From Eurosta solidaginis (lineage: Eukaryota > Arthropoda > Insecta > Diptera > Tephritidae): DNA of 64,000 nucleotides. Under the pieces are notes generated by a model that was not told where the DNA came from, made no database searches, and worked only from the letters and a program-made list of their open reading frames with translations. Positions 53,293-63,119 of the stretch are shown one piece after another. Position numbers and translations under genes: made by a program. The DNA lies in NCBI RefSeq assembly GCF_040869045.1, contig NC_090320.1, forward strand, positions 117,623,112 to 117,687,111. Reading direction: 5' to 3'. The stretch's first letter is position 1, and each line of letters starts with the position of its first letter.

Positions 53293-55832
53293 ATGCAGGA
53301 GATAGATATCAGTATGATGTTAGACGATGTTTTAGGTAAGTTAAGTGTAAAATTGAGAGATAAAGTAATTATTTACTTTGGTTTGACCAACGCAAGTTGT
53401 TTTGGAGATTCTAGCACACGCAGAAGCATCTATACAATTAAATCATGTTTTCTACTATCCATGGTACAAAAAAATTTTGTAACATGGTACAAAAAGTAAT
53501 TTTTACAAGACGGTGCACCACCTAGATTTTATCAAAAATTACGAAAGGTGGTATCAAAAGACCCGTCTCGACCTCCGTTCTCAGAATCCGGAAGCAAAAA
53601 TTAAATTTTTTTTGCTGTCAAAAGATATTAGCAAAAAATCGGCCCAAATTTTCATGTGGTTGTTGTTTTTTGCCAGATTTGTTGTAAACACACACTAATG
53701 CAGAAAGGTGTTCTGCACGCATTTAGTTTTGATCCCCAAACCGGTGTCGGACCCACCCACGGTTATTTTTTTAAATCGCGGCCGAAGGCCGCCAACGCAG
53801 AAAGGTCTTCTATGCAAAAAAAAAACTACCATATATCGAACTCTCTCGGGGTCATTTTACGGTTTTTTGTAAATAACTTTCGACAGGAATAAAATTGATT
53901 TCCGCTTTCGGATTATTAAAACGGAGGTCGAGACGCGTCTTTTGATGCCACCTTTGATATTTTTTGATAAAAATTAGGTTGTGCACCGTCTTGTAAAACG
54001 TTACCAAAAATTTTCACCAAGGTCTTACTTCTTTTATATTAGATTCGATTGGTGTTTTTATGCGAATTTCAGGACAAAATTGGGGTCTTGCAAAAGATAC
54101 ATTCAAAAATGTCGAGAGAGGTGTCAAAAGATGCGTATTGACCTCGACGACAATAATCCGGAAAACAAAAATTTTAGCTCGTACAAGAGATATTTGCAAA
54201 AGAAATTTAAAATTTTCATGTGGTTGTTGTAATGTTGATGCTTTTTTCGTACCCACAAACAATTTTTAACATAAGTGTTTTGCGCGGATACAGTATTCGT
54301 CTCCAAACCGGTGTTGGACCCACCCAGGGTAATTTTTTATAAACGCGGCTGAAGGCCGCCAATGCAGAAAGGTGTTCTGCGCAAAAATACTATGGATCCC
54401 ACCCCCGGTTTCGGAGCACTCTGGGGCCATTTTTCGGGTTTTCCTTAATATCTTTCGAGAGAGCAAAAATTTTTATTTTCCGCTTATTAGTGTTGTCGAG
54501 GTTAATGCGCGCCTTTTGACACCAATCTCGATATTTTTGGACGCGTATTACCAGTGTCATGCTGTCATATAGAAATACCCAAAATACATTTGAGTAACTT
54601 CCCTAAAAGCTAGAATTTTGAAACACACTTCAGTACCCGGTGACGTTTTAAAATTAGTGGAAAACATTTGCTAGCTGGCAAAGGATCGTGAAAACTCCGA
54701 AAGTCGTCACAACGGGCAAATTTTGCTTTCGAGTTTTAATCTATGTAACCGCTCAAAGAGAATTTTTATTTTCCCCTTATAAACGGGAAGTATTTTCATT
54801 TGGACCTTTTTACTTCCCCAGATATTTAGAAAATCAATTTCGGGCATGCAGAAGTGTACCAAGGGCCTACCTATTCCAGAAAGTCTTATTTATGGTTCGA
54901 TTTGCTTAAATTCGGTACAGGTGTAGCTCTTTGACCATTATAATATTTGAGAAACTCCTTTCCAGAAAATGGACCATGGACCCGCCTATTCCATATATGG
55001 TGCGATTGAAATATATTACATTTGCATCTCTTTGACCAGCCATATATTTCGGAAATTTTCCTTTCGGGAGAGGGCCCGGGGCCGACTTATTCTACAAAAT
55101 TTTATTTTTGATCCGATTTGCTGAGATTCGGTAAAAGGGTACTTTAAATGTTACGAAAGTCAAAGAAGGTAGAAAACTCCATCGAAACCTATCCAATTTG
55201 CCATGTTTTGCATGTTTCAGTGTACATTTGGACAGATTTTCACCAAAATAATAAACTTCCTACGCAGGTTGTTTTGGAATATTGTATATTGTTTTGTAAC
55301 ATGGATTGTAGAAAACAATACAAATAAATAATTTTTTATTGTACGGACGCACACTTTGAACAGAAGCAAAATTTCAAATTACCGGTTTAGTGGAATTGAT
55401 ACAGAGGTCAAAAGCTACTTTTGATACCTTCCCCGACATTTTAAGACATGGTTTAACAGTTCTGAACCAAAGTAAAGAAATACCACAAATTCAAACTCTT
55501 GCTAAAAACTATTTCTAATTTAATTAGGTGATGCTTCACTTGAAGATGTAATAGAGGCGAATTTAAGCGACCTTGATAACCGCTATACTAGAACCCAAGG
55601 TTCAATAAATACAAAAGAATCAATAATGAGGACTTTGAATGACCCGGAGCTGAATGCAAGTTTAGAAGACAATGAGTTGGAGACTAATGTCGCTAGTTGT
55701 TCATCTTTTGAAGCACAACTTCAACAAACCGTACCAATTGCTGAATCCACCGAAAACGAGAACAGCCCGATTTGGAATTTGACAGAAACATCTTTGACTG
55801 AAAATGAAGGCGATAATTCTTTTCCCATATAG
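53293..55832 (+). CDS. Candidate two-exon acidic protein gene
   Basis: Exon 1 (53293-53335) reads MQEIDISMMLDDVLG and meets a consensus donor G|GTAAGT. Exon 2 begins at 55528 after TAATTTAATTAG and continues in phase as DASLEDVIEANLSDLD, then MRTLNDPELNASLEDNELE, to a TAG at 55830. The spliced product is about 116 residues, acidic, with no Cys/His cluster or known domain. It could be an N-terminal fragment of a piggyBac-like transposase, whose N-termini are acidic (a piggyBac-type MITE lies 90 bp downstream), or an unknown gene. The intron is filled with foldback elements. Confidence 0.4.
53496..54005. mobile_element. Foldback/MITE element F1
   Basis: Inverted arms of about 140 bp are visible. 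The left one reads TTTTACAAGACGGTGCACCA and onward through GACCTCCGTT; the right one reads AACGGAGGTCGAGACGCG to GGTGCACCGTCTTGTAAAA-like sequence. In the centre is a hairpin GCGGCCGAAGGCCGC (about 53778-53792) followed by CAACGCAGAAAGGTCTTCT. No coding capacity. Confidence 0.75.
54060..54560. mobile_element. Foldback/MITE element F2, related to F1
   Basis: Arms around 54085-54165 and 54465-54548 are inverted relative to one another (GGTGTCAAAAGATGCGTATT against a reverse counterpart). The centre has GCGGCTGAAGGCCGCC then AATGCAGAAAGGTGTTCTGC, and CAAACCGGTGTTGGACCCACC as in F1. It is more diverged than a recent duplicate. Confidence 0.7.
54600..55500. repeat. Degenerate tandem repeats, no gene
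   Basis: The words CCTATTCCAGAAAGTCTTATTT, GATTTGCTNAAATTCGGTA and CTCTTTGACCA recur two or three times at about 110-130 bp intervals in degraded form. No coding signal is present. The stretch lies within the putative intron. Confidence 0.45.
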
Positions 55833-55920
55833 CTTCCTGTTGTTGCGGGTAATATGGACGATAAAGAGCTATGCGTAAAGAAAAGTATTTTATTTATTTA
55901 TTATTTTTAGCTGATCTTCT

Positions 55921-56090
55921 TTAACCCTCTCCTTCCCAAATTAAGAAGCAGCTATAAAAAAATTAAACTATGTTTTTTTAATAGAAATAGTATTCGAAAT
56001 GACCCTGTATTAAAATTTGTTTGGTACATTTGGCTCAGTGGGTGAAACAGATTGGTAGCCATATGGCTACCATGGGAAGGAAAGGGTTAA
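55921..56090. mobile_element. piggyBac-type MITE with TTAA target duplication
   Basis: TTAA flanks both sides (55921-55924, 56087-56090). The inverted ends are CCCTCTCCTTCCCA and TGGGAAGGAAAGGG, with one mismatch. Next to the right end is a perfect 20-bp palindrome TGGTAGCCATATGGCTACCA. TTAA duplication with CCC/GGG ends is diagnostic of the piggyBac superfamily. About 162 bp, non-coding. Confidence 0.82.
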
Positions 56091-56384
56091 GGAAATATAG
56101 CTACAAACATTTTTTTCTTTGAGGAGTGTGGTACAGTGCAATAACTCCCGTGGCAAAAACAGGGAAATAAGGCCAGCCTAGATAATGCAATAACGCTCGC
56201 GGGCCTTATTGCTTGTTTGAAAAGTTTAATTTTTAAAAAGCAAACAACGTCCGCCGAGAAAAGGATATAACGCTCATGGCTTTATTTTTTTTAACTATAT
56301 TGTCGCTACAGAGTTGCATAAGAAAATCATTTTATTATTGAGATACATATATTTTTTTCTTTTTTGCCTTCGTTGGTTGTGGGT
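56091..56384. other. Gene-free stretch
   Basis: Nothing is recognised. GCAATAAC(G/T)C occurs twice (near 56130 and 56190), and ATAACGCTC appears again near 56268. Confidence 0.4.
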
Positions 56385-56560
56385 AATGGTTGTATACCCC
56401 AGCGGGTTAAGGGGCCTAGAATATTCCCGCGGTAGGCATACCTGTCGTAAGAGGCGACTAAAATCCATTAACTTAGAATGTTCGACGTGGTCATATCAAA
56501 TCGTTCCCGAGATGGTCGGGCCTTTAATGATGATATTTACCACAAATTACCGGATAAAAA
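56385..56560 (+). mobile_element. LINE 3' end fragment a
   Basis: It contains TATACCCC, CCCGCGGTAGGCATACCTGT, AAGAGGCGACTAAAAT and CGTTCCCGAGATGGTCGGGC, words shared with fragments at 56925 (reverse), 60728 (reverse) and 62450 (forward). Together these look like one dispersed jockey/I-like 3' UTR. Confidence 0.6.
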
Positions 56561-56895
56561 GGACCATCCACATTGTTGGCCATGATTTTCACATTGGTCG
56601 TCGCGTGCGACCCTGTTAGTTTCTTAACTGTTTTGCATTGTGTGAAGAGTCTTTGTCGGCAACCTTTTTCTTTCCTTTTTCATTGGTGTTCACCCAATGA
56701 CGTTTTAGTAGTTCACCTACTGTTCAAGTATAGGTGCCGATGGAAATAGCCAGTGAGGGAGTCGAGAAGACTTACCCAGGCCTGATAATCATATTGTCGC
56801 TGCAGAGTTTCGTAAGAACTAATCATTTCATTATTGAGGTAGTTAGCTAGTTTTTTTATATCACTAGTTTTTGGTAATGTTGTGTTTATTTTAAC
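56561..56895 (-). pseudogene. Tyrosine-recombinase-like fragment, rearranged
   Basis: On the minus strand TLPKTSDIKKLANYLNNEMI and SSYETLQRQYDYQAWVSLL come first. They are followed, in the wrong order, by a copy of the more N-terminal SLAISIGTYT...VGELLKRHW module with stops. Both modules match the larger pseudogene at 57242-58590. Confidence 0.55.
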
Positions 56896-56924
56896 GATAA
56901 AGACATTCCGAAAATTTTGGAGAG

Positions 56925-57112
56925 TGTTATCGGCGTGATGGTCCTTTGCCGGATAAAGATACGGTACGTTCCGGATACTATCATTATAAGGTACTAGCCC
57001 GACCACCTCGGGAACGATTTGATATGACCACATTGAACATTCTAGGTCAAAACACCCCCCACGCCCCGGTTCGATGTGGAACTTGCGGTCGCCAGGGTCT
57101 CGTCTGATAAAT
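56925..57112 (-). mobile_element. LINE 3' end fragment b
   Basis: The reverse strand carries GGTCGCAC-free but clear GGCGACC, CGAGGTGGTCGGGC and GGCAAAGGACCATCACGCC, matching the fragment at 60728-61050. It separates two pieces of the tyrosine-recombinase-like sequence. Confidence 0.6.
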
Positions 57113-57146
57113 ATGTGTATGATATGTTCATATTTGTAACAGCTCA

Positions 57147-58590
57147 CCTGCTGCTCTAGTATAGGTGCCGATGGAAGTTGCCAGTGAAGGAATCTTATGC
57201 ACTGGAGTGCTGACCCATGAAATCAGCTATATCCACCTGATTTACCTCATCTCGACACCATTTTTAATTTTGGATTTTTTAACGTTTTTTTCTAATAAAT
57301 AAAGTTTATCAGAGTTGCTTTCTTTACTCGAATCTTCTTCCCCAGATGAATGTATAATTTGTCTAATATTATCATCGGCATTAAATCCAGGCTTATTAGT
57401 GGAAATGTCGGAACACGATGGAATCAAATTTATTGTTTTCATCTGTAAATTGACACGCTTGAAAAATTTAACCACTGGCACTTTGATCTGCAACGCTTTC
57501 TTCATCCCCTTGTGCTTTGCGAAGTACGTTGGCAACACCCAGCACATCTCGTGATACAACCGATCGCATATAGTGGGATCTATGAATAGCCTCAGCTTGA
57601 CCCATGAAATTGGCTATATCCGTGATTTTATTTTAGTCCATGTTATCTCCAGCACAAGTCGTTGCAATATGTTTTCTTAAATATGTACCACGTAGCCCTT
57701 CAGGGTATTCAGCGCCACATTCCTCTGAAAACTTTCGCATTAACTGGCAAGCCCGAAGATATTTAAACTTTCCGTCAGTGAAGCCGGGTATACCAAAAAT
57801 TTAAGGGTTATTTGCTGGAACTTTCGCGGAGGTTCGGTGGGACAAAATCAAATTTATAGACGTTTCCATTTGCGAACTGAGAAGAACAGGAACAACCCGT
57901 CCCAATTTCCCCGTTATCATAAATATTGAGTGTTTTTCAGCTAAGTTTTTCTCCATTGCAGACAGTTTCTCATAAATTTCTGGGTTTTCCGCTTCTGATA
58001 TTTTCTCGATTGCTTTCAGGTCAAGAATCAGCGCCCTTTCGATTTCCCCCGCTCGACGTTGGTTAAAAGTCTGAATAGATATTAATGTATATTCCAGAAG
58101 ACTTATCCACGTCTGATAATGATATTGTTGCTGCAGGGTTTCGTAAGAACTAATCATCTTATCATTGAGGTGGCTAGCTAGTTTTTTATATCACTGGTTG
58201 TTGGTAATGGCTTTATTTGTTTCTCGCATTGGTCCTCGCTTGCGACCCTGTTAATGACATGACTGTATTGCATGCTGTGAAGGAACAAGTATTTGTCCAC
58301 AACCTTTTCCTTTTCATCAGCATTGTTTTCCACCCAATGCAGCTTTAGAAGCTCGCCTACTGCTCTGATATAGGTGCCGATGGAAGTTGCAAGTGAGGGT
58401 GTCTTATGCACTCTCAGTCATTGGATCAAATCCTGAGATTACTCCTGCAGCCTTCACCATTGTTTTATAATATGGTGGATTATAAATTGATTTAAAATCT
58501 GTTATATCTGGATCGATATTCTTCATGGTAGCAAGCAGACGGCCAAGTGTCCTTAAACGATTTCGAATCATTTCCTCCTGCTGTTGTTAA
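57147..58590 (-). pseudogene. Tyrosine-recombinase-like protein (Crypton/YR-type), decayed
   Basis: Minus-strand order: RLRTLGRLLATMKNIDPDI; GFDPMTE; HKTPSLATSIGTYIRAVGEL; LPTTSDIK; ISSYETLQQQYHYQTWISLL; FNQRRAGEIERALILDL; then LRGTYLRKHIATTCAGDN and IANFMGQAEAIHRSHYMR. The last two resemble box II (LRHxxAT) and the G-H...Y box of tyrosine recombinases, with G-Q in place of G-H. Such enzymes rearrange DNA through a tyrosine nucleophile. Similar proteins occur scattered in animals, and Cryptons carry a related enzyme. At least two stops in the catalytic part and two frameshifts break it. A loose SLATSIGTYTRAAGEL copy lies at 57147-57210. Confidence 0.6.
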
Positions 58591-58740
58591 TAATATTAGT
58601 TTCCGAATTTCATAAATATAAATAGAGCCGCGGGCGTTACTTGGTAAACCTAGTTTTCTTTGCAATTATCCGCGTATGTATTAATTAGTTTAAGTAGATT
58701 TTCTCTAATGAAACATAAATACAATCCCTTTTTATTTTTT

Positions 58741-59572
58741 TGAAGTGTTTCTTATAAAAAAAAATAATATTTTGCTTAACAAAGTTTATTGTTAAAATAT
58801 CTGCATGGATTTGATGCATTAAATTATTTCAAGATGATTTTCTGTTAGGAAACAGAACTACTAACTTTGTTTGAATTGTTCATTATAAAAAAGCGATACA
58901 AAATTTTGCTAAACCAGTTTACTGTCAAAATATCCGCATGGATTTGATGTATTGAATAATTTTAAGTTCATCTCTTTTTTTTTTTTTTTAAAGAGCTCCT
59001 TACGAAAAATACATAAAAAGTCTTCTAAACCAAGTTTACTTTGAAAATATTCGCATGGATATGATTTATTAAATTATTTTATGTTGATTTTCTGTAAAGC
59101 CCGATATCCAGATCACAAGAAAACGCTTGTAAAGAAAATGAACAATAAAAAAGTTGAATACATATTTTCAAATAAAAAGTCTTCAAGTTTGGCTTACAAT
59201 GGGGAAAATAAAAATATTTCTTGAGCGTTTTCTTATGATCTGGATACCGTGCTTACAGAGGCATAACTACTAACTTATTTTTCATTGAAGTGTTCCTTAT
59301 ACACACATATATGAACATGTACTTGCGTAATTTTTGTCTCATTAATTTTATGAAAAATATAAATACTATTTCATATAACATAGTTTTTGGCTTCATTAGT
59401 TGTTTATGGTTCCAATGTTTCCACAGTTTTTACAGAAATAACTAAGGCGATAAATATAATTATAATTATGATGGTGTATTATGTGATGTCGTCCAGCGAC
59501 TTGAGAATTTTTTTCATTCATCAATTAAAATTGGCAGAGCCAGCTGTTATTATTGTACAATTATCGGCGTCG
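58741..59572. repeat. Direct tandem duplication, unit 1 (~0.8 kb)
   Basis: It shares sequence with 59573-60394 over its full length at an offset of 807-826. It has internal subrepeats of the type TAAACCAGTTTACT..CGCATGGAT at about 120-bp steps and an inverted pair, TATCCAGATCACAAGAAAACGC and GCGTTTTCTTATGATCTGGATA. No coding signal. Confidence 0.9.
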
Positions 59573-60394
59573 TGAAGTGTTTCTTCTAAAAAATATTTTG
59601 CTTAACCAAGTTTTTTGTTAAAATATCCGCATGGATTTGATGTATTAAATTATTTTAAGTTGATTTTCTGTAAGGAAACATAACTACTAACTTTTTTTGA
59701 AGTGTTCATTTTAAAAAAGCTATACAAAATTTTGCTAAACCAGTTTACTGTCAAAATATCCGCATGGATTTGATGTATTGAATAATTTTTTCTTTAAAGA
59801 GCTCCTTGCGAAAAATATATATAAAGTTTTACTAAACCAAGTTTACTTTGAAAATATTCGCATGGATGTGATTTATTAAATTATTTTAAGTTGACTTTCT
59901 GTAAAGCCCGATATCCAGATCACAAGAAAACGCTTGTAAAGAAAATGAACAATAAAAAAGTTGAATACATATTTCCAAATAAAAAGTCTTCAAGTTTGGT
60001 TTACAATGGCGAAAATAAAAATATTTTTTAGCGTTTTCTTATGATCTGGATACCATGCTTACAGAGGCATAACTAGTAACTTATTTTTCATTGAAGTGTT
60101 CCTTATACATACATATATGAACATGTATGTGCATAATTTTTGTCTTATTAATTTTATGAAAAATAAAAATCCTATTTCATATAACATAGTTTTTGACTTC
60201 ATTAGTTGTTTATGGTTCCAATGTTTCCACAGGTTTTAGGGCAATAAATTTTCGTTGTTAATACTAGTGCTAAGGCGATAAATATAATTATGATGGTGTA
60301 TTATGTGATGTCGTCCAGCGACTTGAGACTTTTTTTCATTCATCAATTAAAAGGCCGAAGCCAGCTGTTATTATTGTACAATTATCGGCGTCGG
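59573..60394. repeat. Direct tandem duplication, unit 2
   Basis: This is the second unit, with the same internal subrepeats and inverted pair. A short loss near 59787 (poly-T part) and a gain near 60235 distinguish it from unit 1. Confidence 0.9.
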
Positions 60395-60727
60395 AAGCAA
60401 TTTTAACTCTTGAAAAATGACATCCCATGGGCGAGAAAAATCCCGAGTCGGAACATGGAACCAGAACCGGTTCTGTGTCAGTTTATCATGTACAAAGGAT
60501 CGGGGTATTCTGGATTAGATCCCAATATTTGTCCACCCCGAAGTTGTGAAAAAACTTTTGAGGCTCCTTTCTGTTTGCGCCAAAGGACCTCCGCTACCAA
60601 ACATGCCCGCTGCTGGTCTTGGCATACTACAACCTTCTTCCAAAACAATGGTCAGGCAGTTTCATCACCTCGGAGGGTCGTATCTATTTTTTTACGATGG
60701 GATATGCTTAATAAACCATTTTTGGTG
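60395..60727. other. Unassigned stretch
   Basis: No gene is recognised. GAAAAATCCCGAGTCGG at about 60434 resembles the LINE J 5' region (minus orientation), but the similarity is too short to call. Confidence 0.35.
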
Positions 60728-61050
60728 CCGTGTTGTTGTTGTTGTTGTAGCGATTAGGTTACTCCCCGAAGGCTTTGGGGAGCGTTATCGATGTGATGGT
60801 CCTTTGTCGGATACAGATCCGATACGCTCCGGTAACACAGCACCATTAAGGTGCTGGCCCGACCATCTCGGGAACGATTTATATGGCCACATTAAACCTT
60901 CAGGCCATCCCTCCCTCCCCACCCCCAAGTTCCATGACGAGCTTGGGGTCGCCAGAGCCTCGTCTGTTAGTGAAACGGGATTCGCCGCTCGAAGGTGAGG
61001 TTGACAATTGGGTTGGAGAAGCTATATATTGCGCTACACAACCCCTTGAA
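60728..61050 (-). mobile_element. LINE 3' end fragment c with (CAA)n tail
   Basis: On the minus strand it ends in CTACAACAACAACAACAAC. Before this are GGGGAGTAACC, a pair of inverted CCCCGAAGG/CCAAAGCC hairpin words, CGATAACGCTCCCC, GATGGTCGGGCCAGCACC and the GAGGCTCTGGCGACCCC patch. It is the best preserved of four such 3' ends and shares the tail type of LINE J1. Confidence 0.65.
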
Positions 61051-62385
61051 TCCCCTTGAATTGGTGCCGTCGCAGCAACTTTTTCTTTCTGCTAAGGGAC
61101 TGTTCTGGAAATCACTTGCATGACTGGGCCTCCCTCATACAGTGCGATGAGCGGAGGCTACTCTTAGAGTTGCTATTCGCTCTACAGATGTTAGAAGTTT
61201 ATAGCATCATAACTGACGTTCCATGGGTCCGGACCAAGAAAAGATATGCAACATATGCAACAACGCGGGTATCTGGCTTGCCGGTTACCCGCATGGGTTA
61301 CCTTCTGTCAAATCGCTTTTTGCACGAATGAAACGCTCCTTTTTGTTTAGATAATATTTAATTATAAATAATTCATATATACAATGTTTTTTTTTACAAT
61401 TAAAATTATTTCCTTAATTACTCTAGTAAACTTTACATATGTGTATATTGATATGTACATGGTACATAAGTACATTAACTTTTATTTATAGTTGTACCCT
61501 TTCTGAAACTTTCGAAGCCCAGTGATGATGCCAAATTTTTCCTGCGCTGGTGGTGTTGTTCAACGTCAGTTTGCAGAGCCATATGAGTTTTGTACTCATA
61601 ATAGCGAAAGCCCCAATTCGTGCTATCAAAGTCGATTTACAGGTTATGTTGGGATTTTGGTCTTGACCCTTTCCCATAATATACTTGTTAGGGCCTTATA
61701 TGTGGTACTAAAAAGGCGGAGGAATAGTTGTCGCAGTTCTCTTATAATTTAAGGATATGTATGTTCTTCCTTCAGCCGCAGCTGGAATATTTGGAATATT
61801 GCTATGCGCATATCGTCAAAATCAAATTACCTAGAATCAGAAAGAAACTAATATCAGAGAGATTAAAGTTTTTAATATATGTAACTCGAAAAGTGTTCTA
61901 TAAATAGAGCTCCACAATTAGCTCTTTTCTGAGAGGCCAAAACCACGAGGGACTCAAGGAGATTTTAGATAACCATAATCATGGATACCCGAAGATGCTG
62001 TTGTTGCATTTATAGAGAACATAAAATTATAACAATGGATAATTGATTGATGTTACGAAGTAAATTAGACGTGTTACAAAAACAAATAAATGCAGATGAC
62101 TGTTTAATCCATTATCCGAAGGTCTTGTATGGATGTGCAATTTGAAAAGGACAAAGTGCTGCTAAAACTGCTTTCCGCGAGTAACCCGGGAACGAATTGA
62201 TATGACTACGCCTATCCTTCTTAAGCAGCAGGTTCGAGCACCAGTTCCCTGTTGGACAAGAAAATAAACGTTTGGTTGTATCCAAGTTGATCATATGCTA
62301 GTACAGAATATATTCGTTTGCTGCATCTGACCAGTAAATCGTAAGTTTCCCAGATTTTCTGGGCTCAGCAATGGTATCCTCCTAA
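61051..62385. other. Gene-free stretch
   Basis: No domain-bearing frame is recognised on either strand, and no terminal repeats. Confidence 0.45.
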
Positions 62386-62449
62386 ATGGTATATTTGTTG
62401 CACCCTGCTGCCTGGCCGCTTACCCAACTAGGCACAAAGGAACTTGCCT

Positions 62450-62785
62450 TGGGACACCCAAAGTGCACTCACGCTTCTCATGGCCCCAGCGGTTTGGGGG
62501 GCAGAGATTATACCCGCGGCAGGTATGCCTGCCATAAGAGGCGACTAAAATACCGCAAGGTTTCAAGGGCTGCTAGCGCAATTTATAGCTTATCTTTTTC
62601 TGTTTCTTTAGTAGACGAGGCTCTGGCGACCCCAGGTTCCTCATGGAACTAGGGGGTGGGCCGGGATGGGCTTAAAAGTTCAATGTGGTCATGCTAAATC
62701 GTTCTCGAGATGGTCGGGCTTGCATCTCAATGGTGCTTGTTACAGGAACGGACCAGATCTATATCTGGCAAAGGATCATCAACAA
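62450..62785 (+). mobile_element. LINE 3' end fragment d
   Basis: It contains ACCCGCGGCAGGTATGCCTGCC, AAGAGGCGACTAAAATACC, GACGAGGCTCTGGCGACCCC and CGTTCTCGAGATGGTCGGGC in order. It is the longest of the four copies on its 5' side. Confidence 0.6.
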
Positions 62786-62809
62786 TGATAAAACTTGAAC
62801 CTTCTAGAT

Positions 62810-63010
62810 TATCCCACCCTAGGTTATCTAACTAAATGCAGGCGGCAGGCCACGGAGCTCGCACATTACCATTATATTGCGCCTCCCTTTACCATCATCG
62901 GCAAAGAGGTTGAAAAAGCCATCAAACTTGCTAAACCATCTAAAAAATATTGGCTAAAGGGATCCAGTTATCTGGCGACTGTTGTTGTTGTTTTGGTGCT
63001 GGTCTACCTT
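62810..63010 (+). pseudogene. LINE ORF2 linker fragment
   Basis: The frame PFTIIGKEVEKAIKLAKPSK resembles the segment just before the AVGPDG motif of jockey/I RTs. After KPSK it loses homology and runs into GTTGTTGTTGTT, as in LINE tails. Confidence 0.45.
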
Positions 63011-63119
63011 CCGATATTAAAAGTCATTGATTAGTGTAGTCTCCACGTAGTGAGCTACTCCCACGACTACGCCCGCGTCTAGTGCCACGATTAATAAAAT
63101 TACATTTGAAGGCGCTTAT

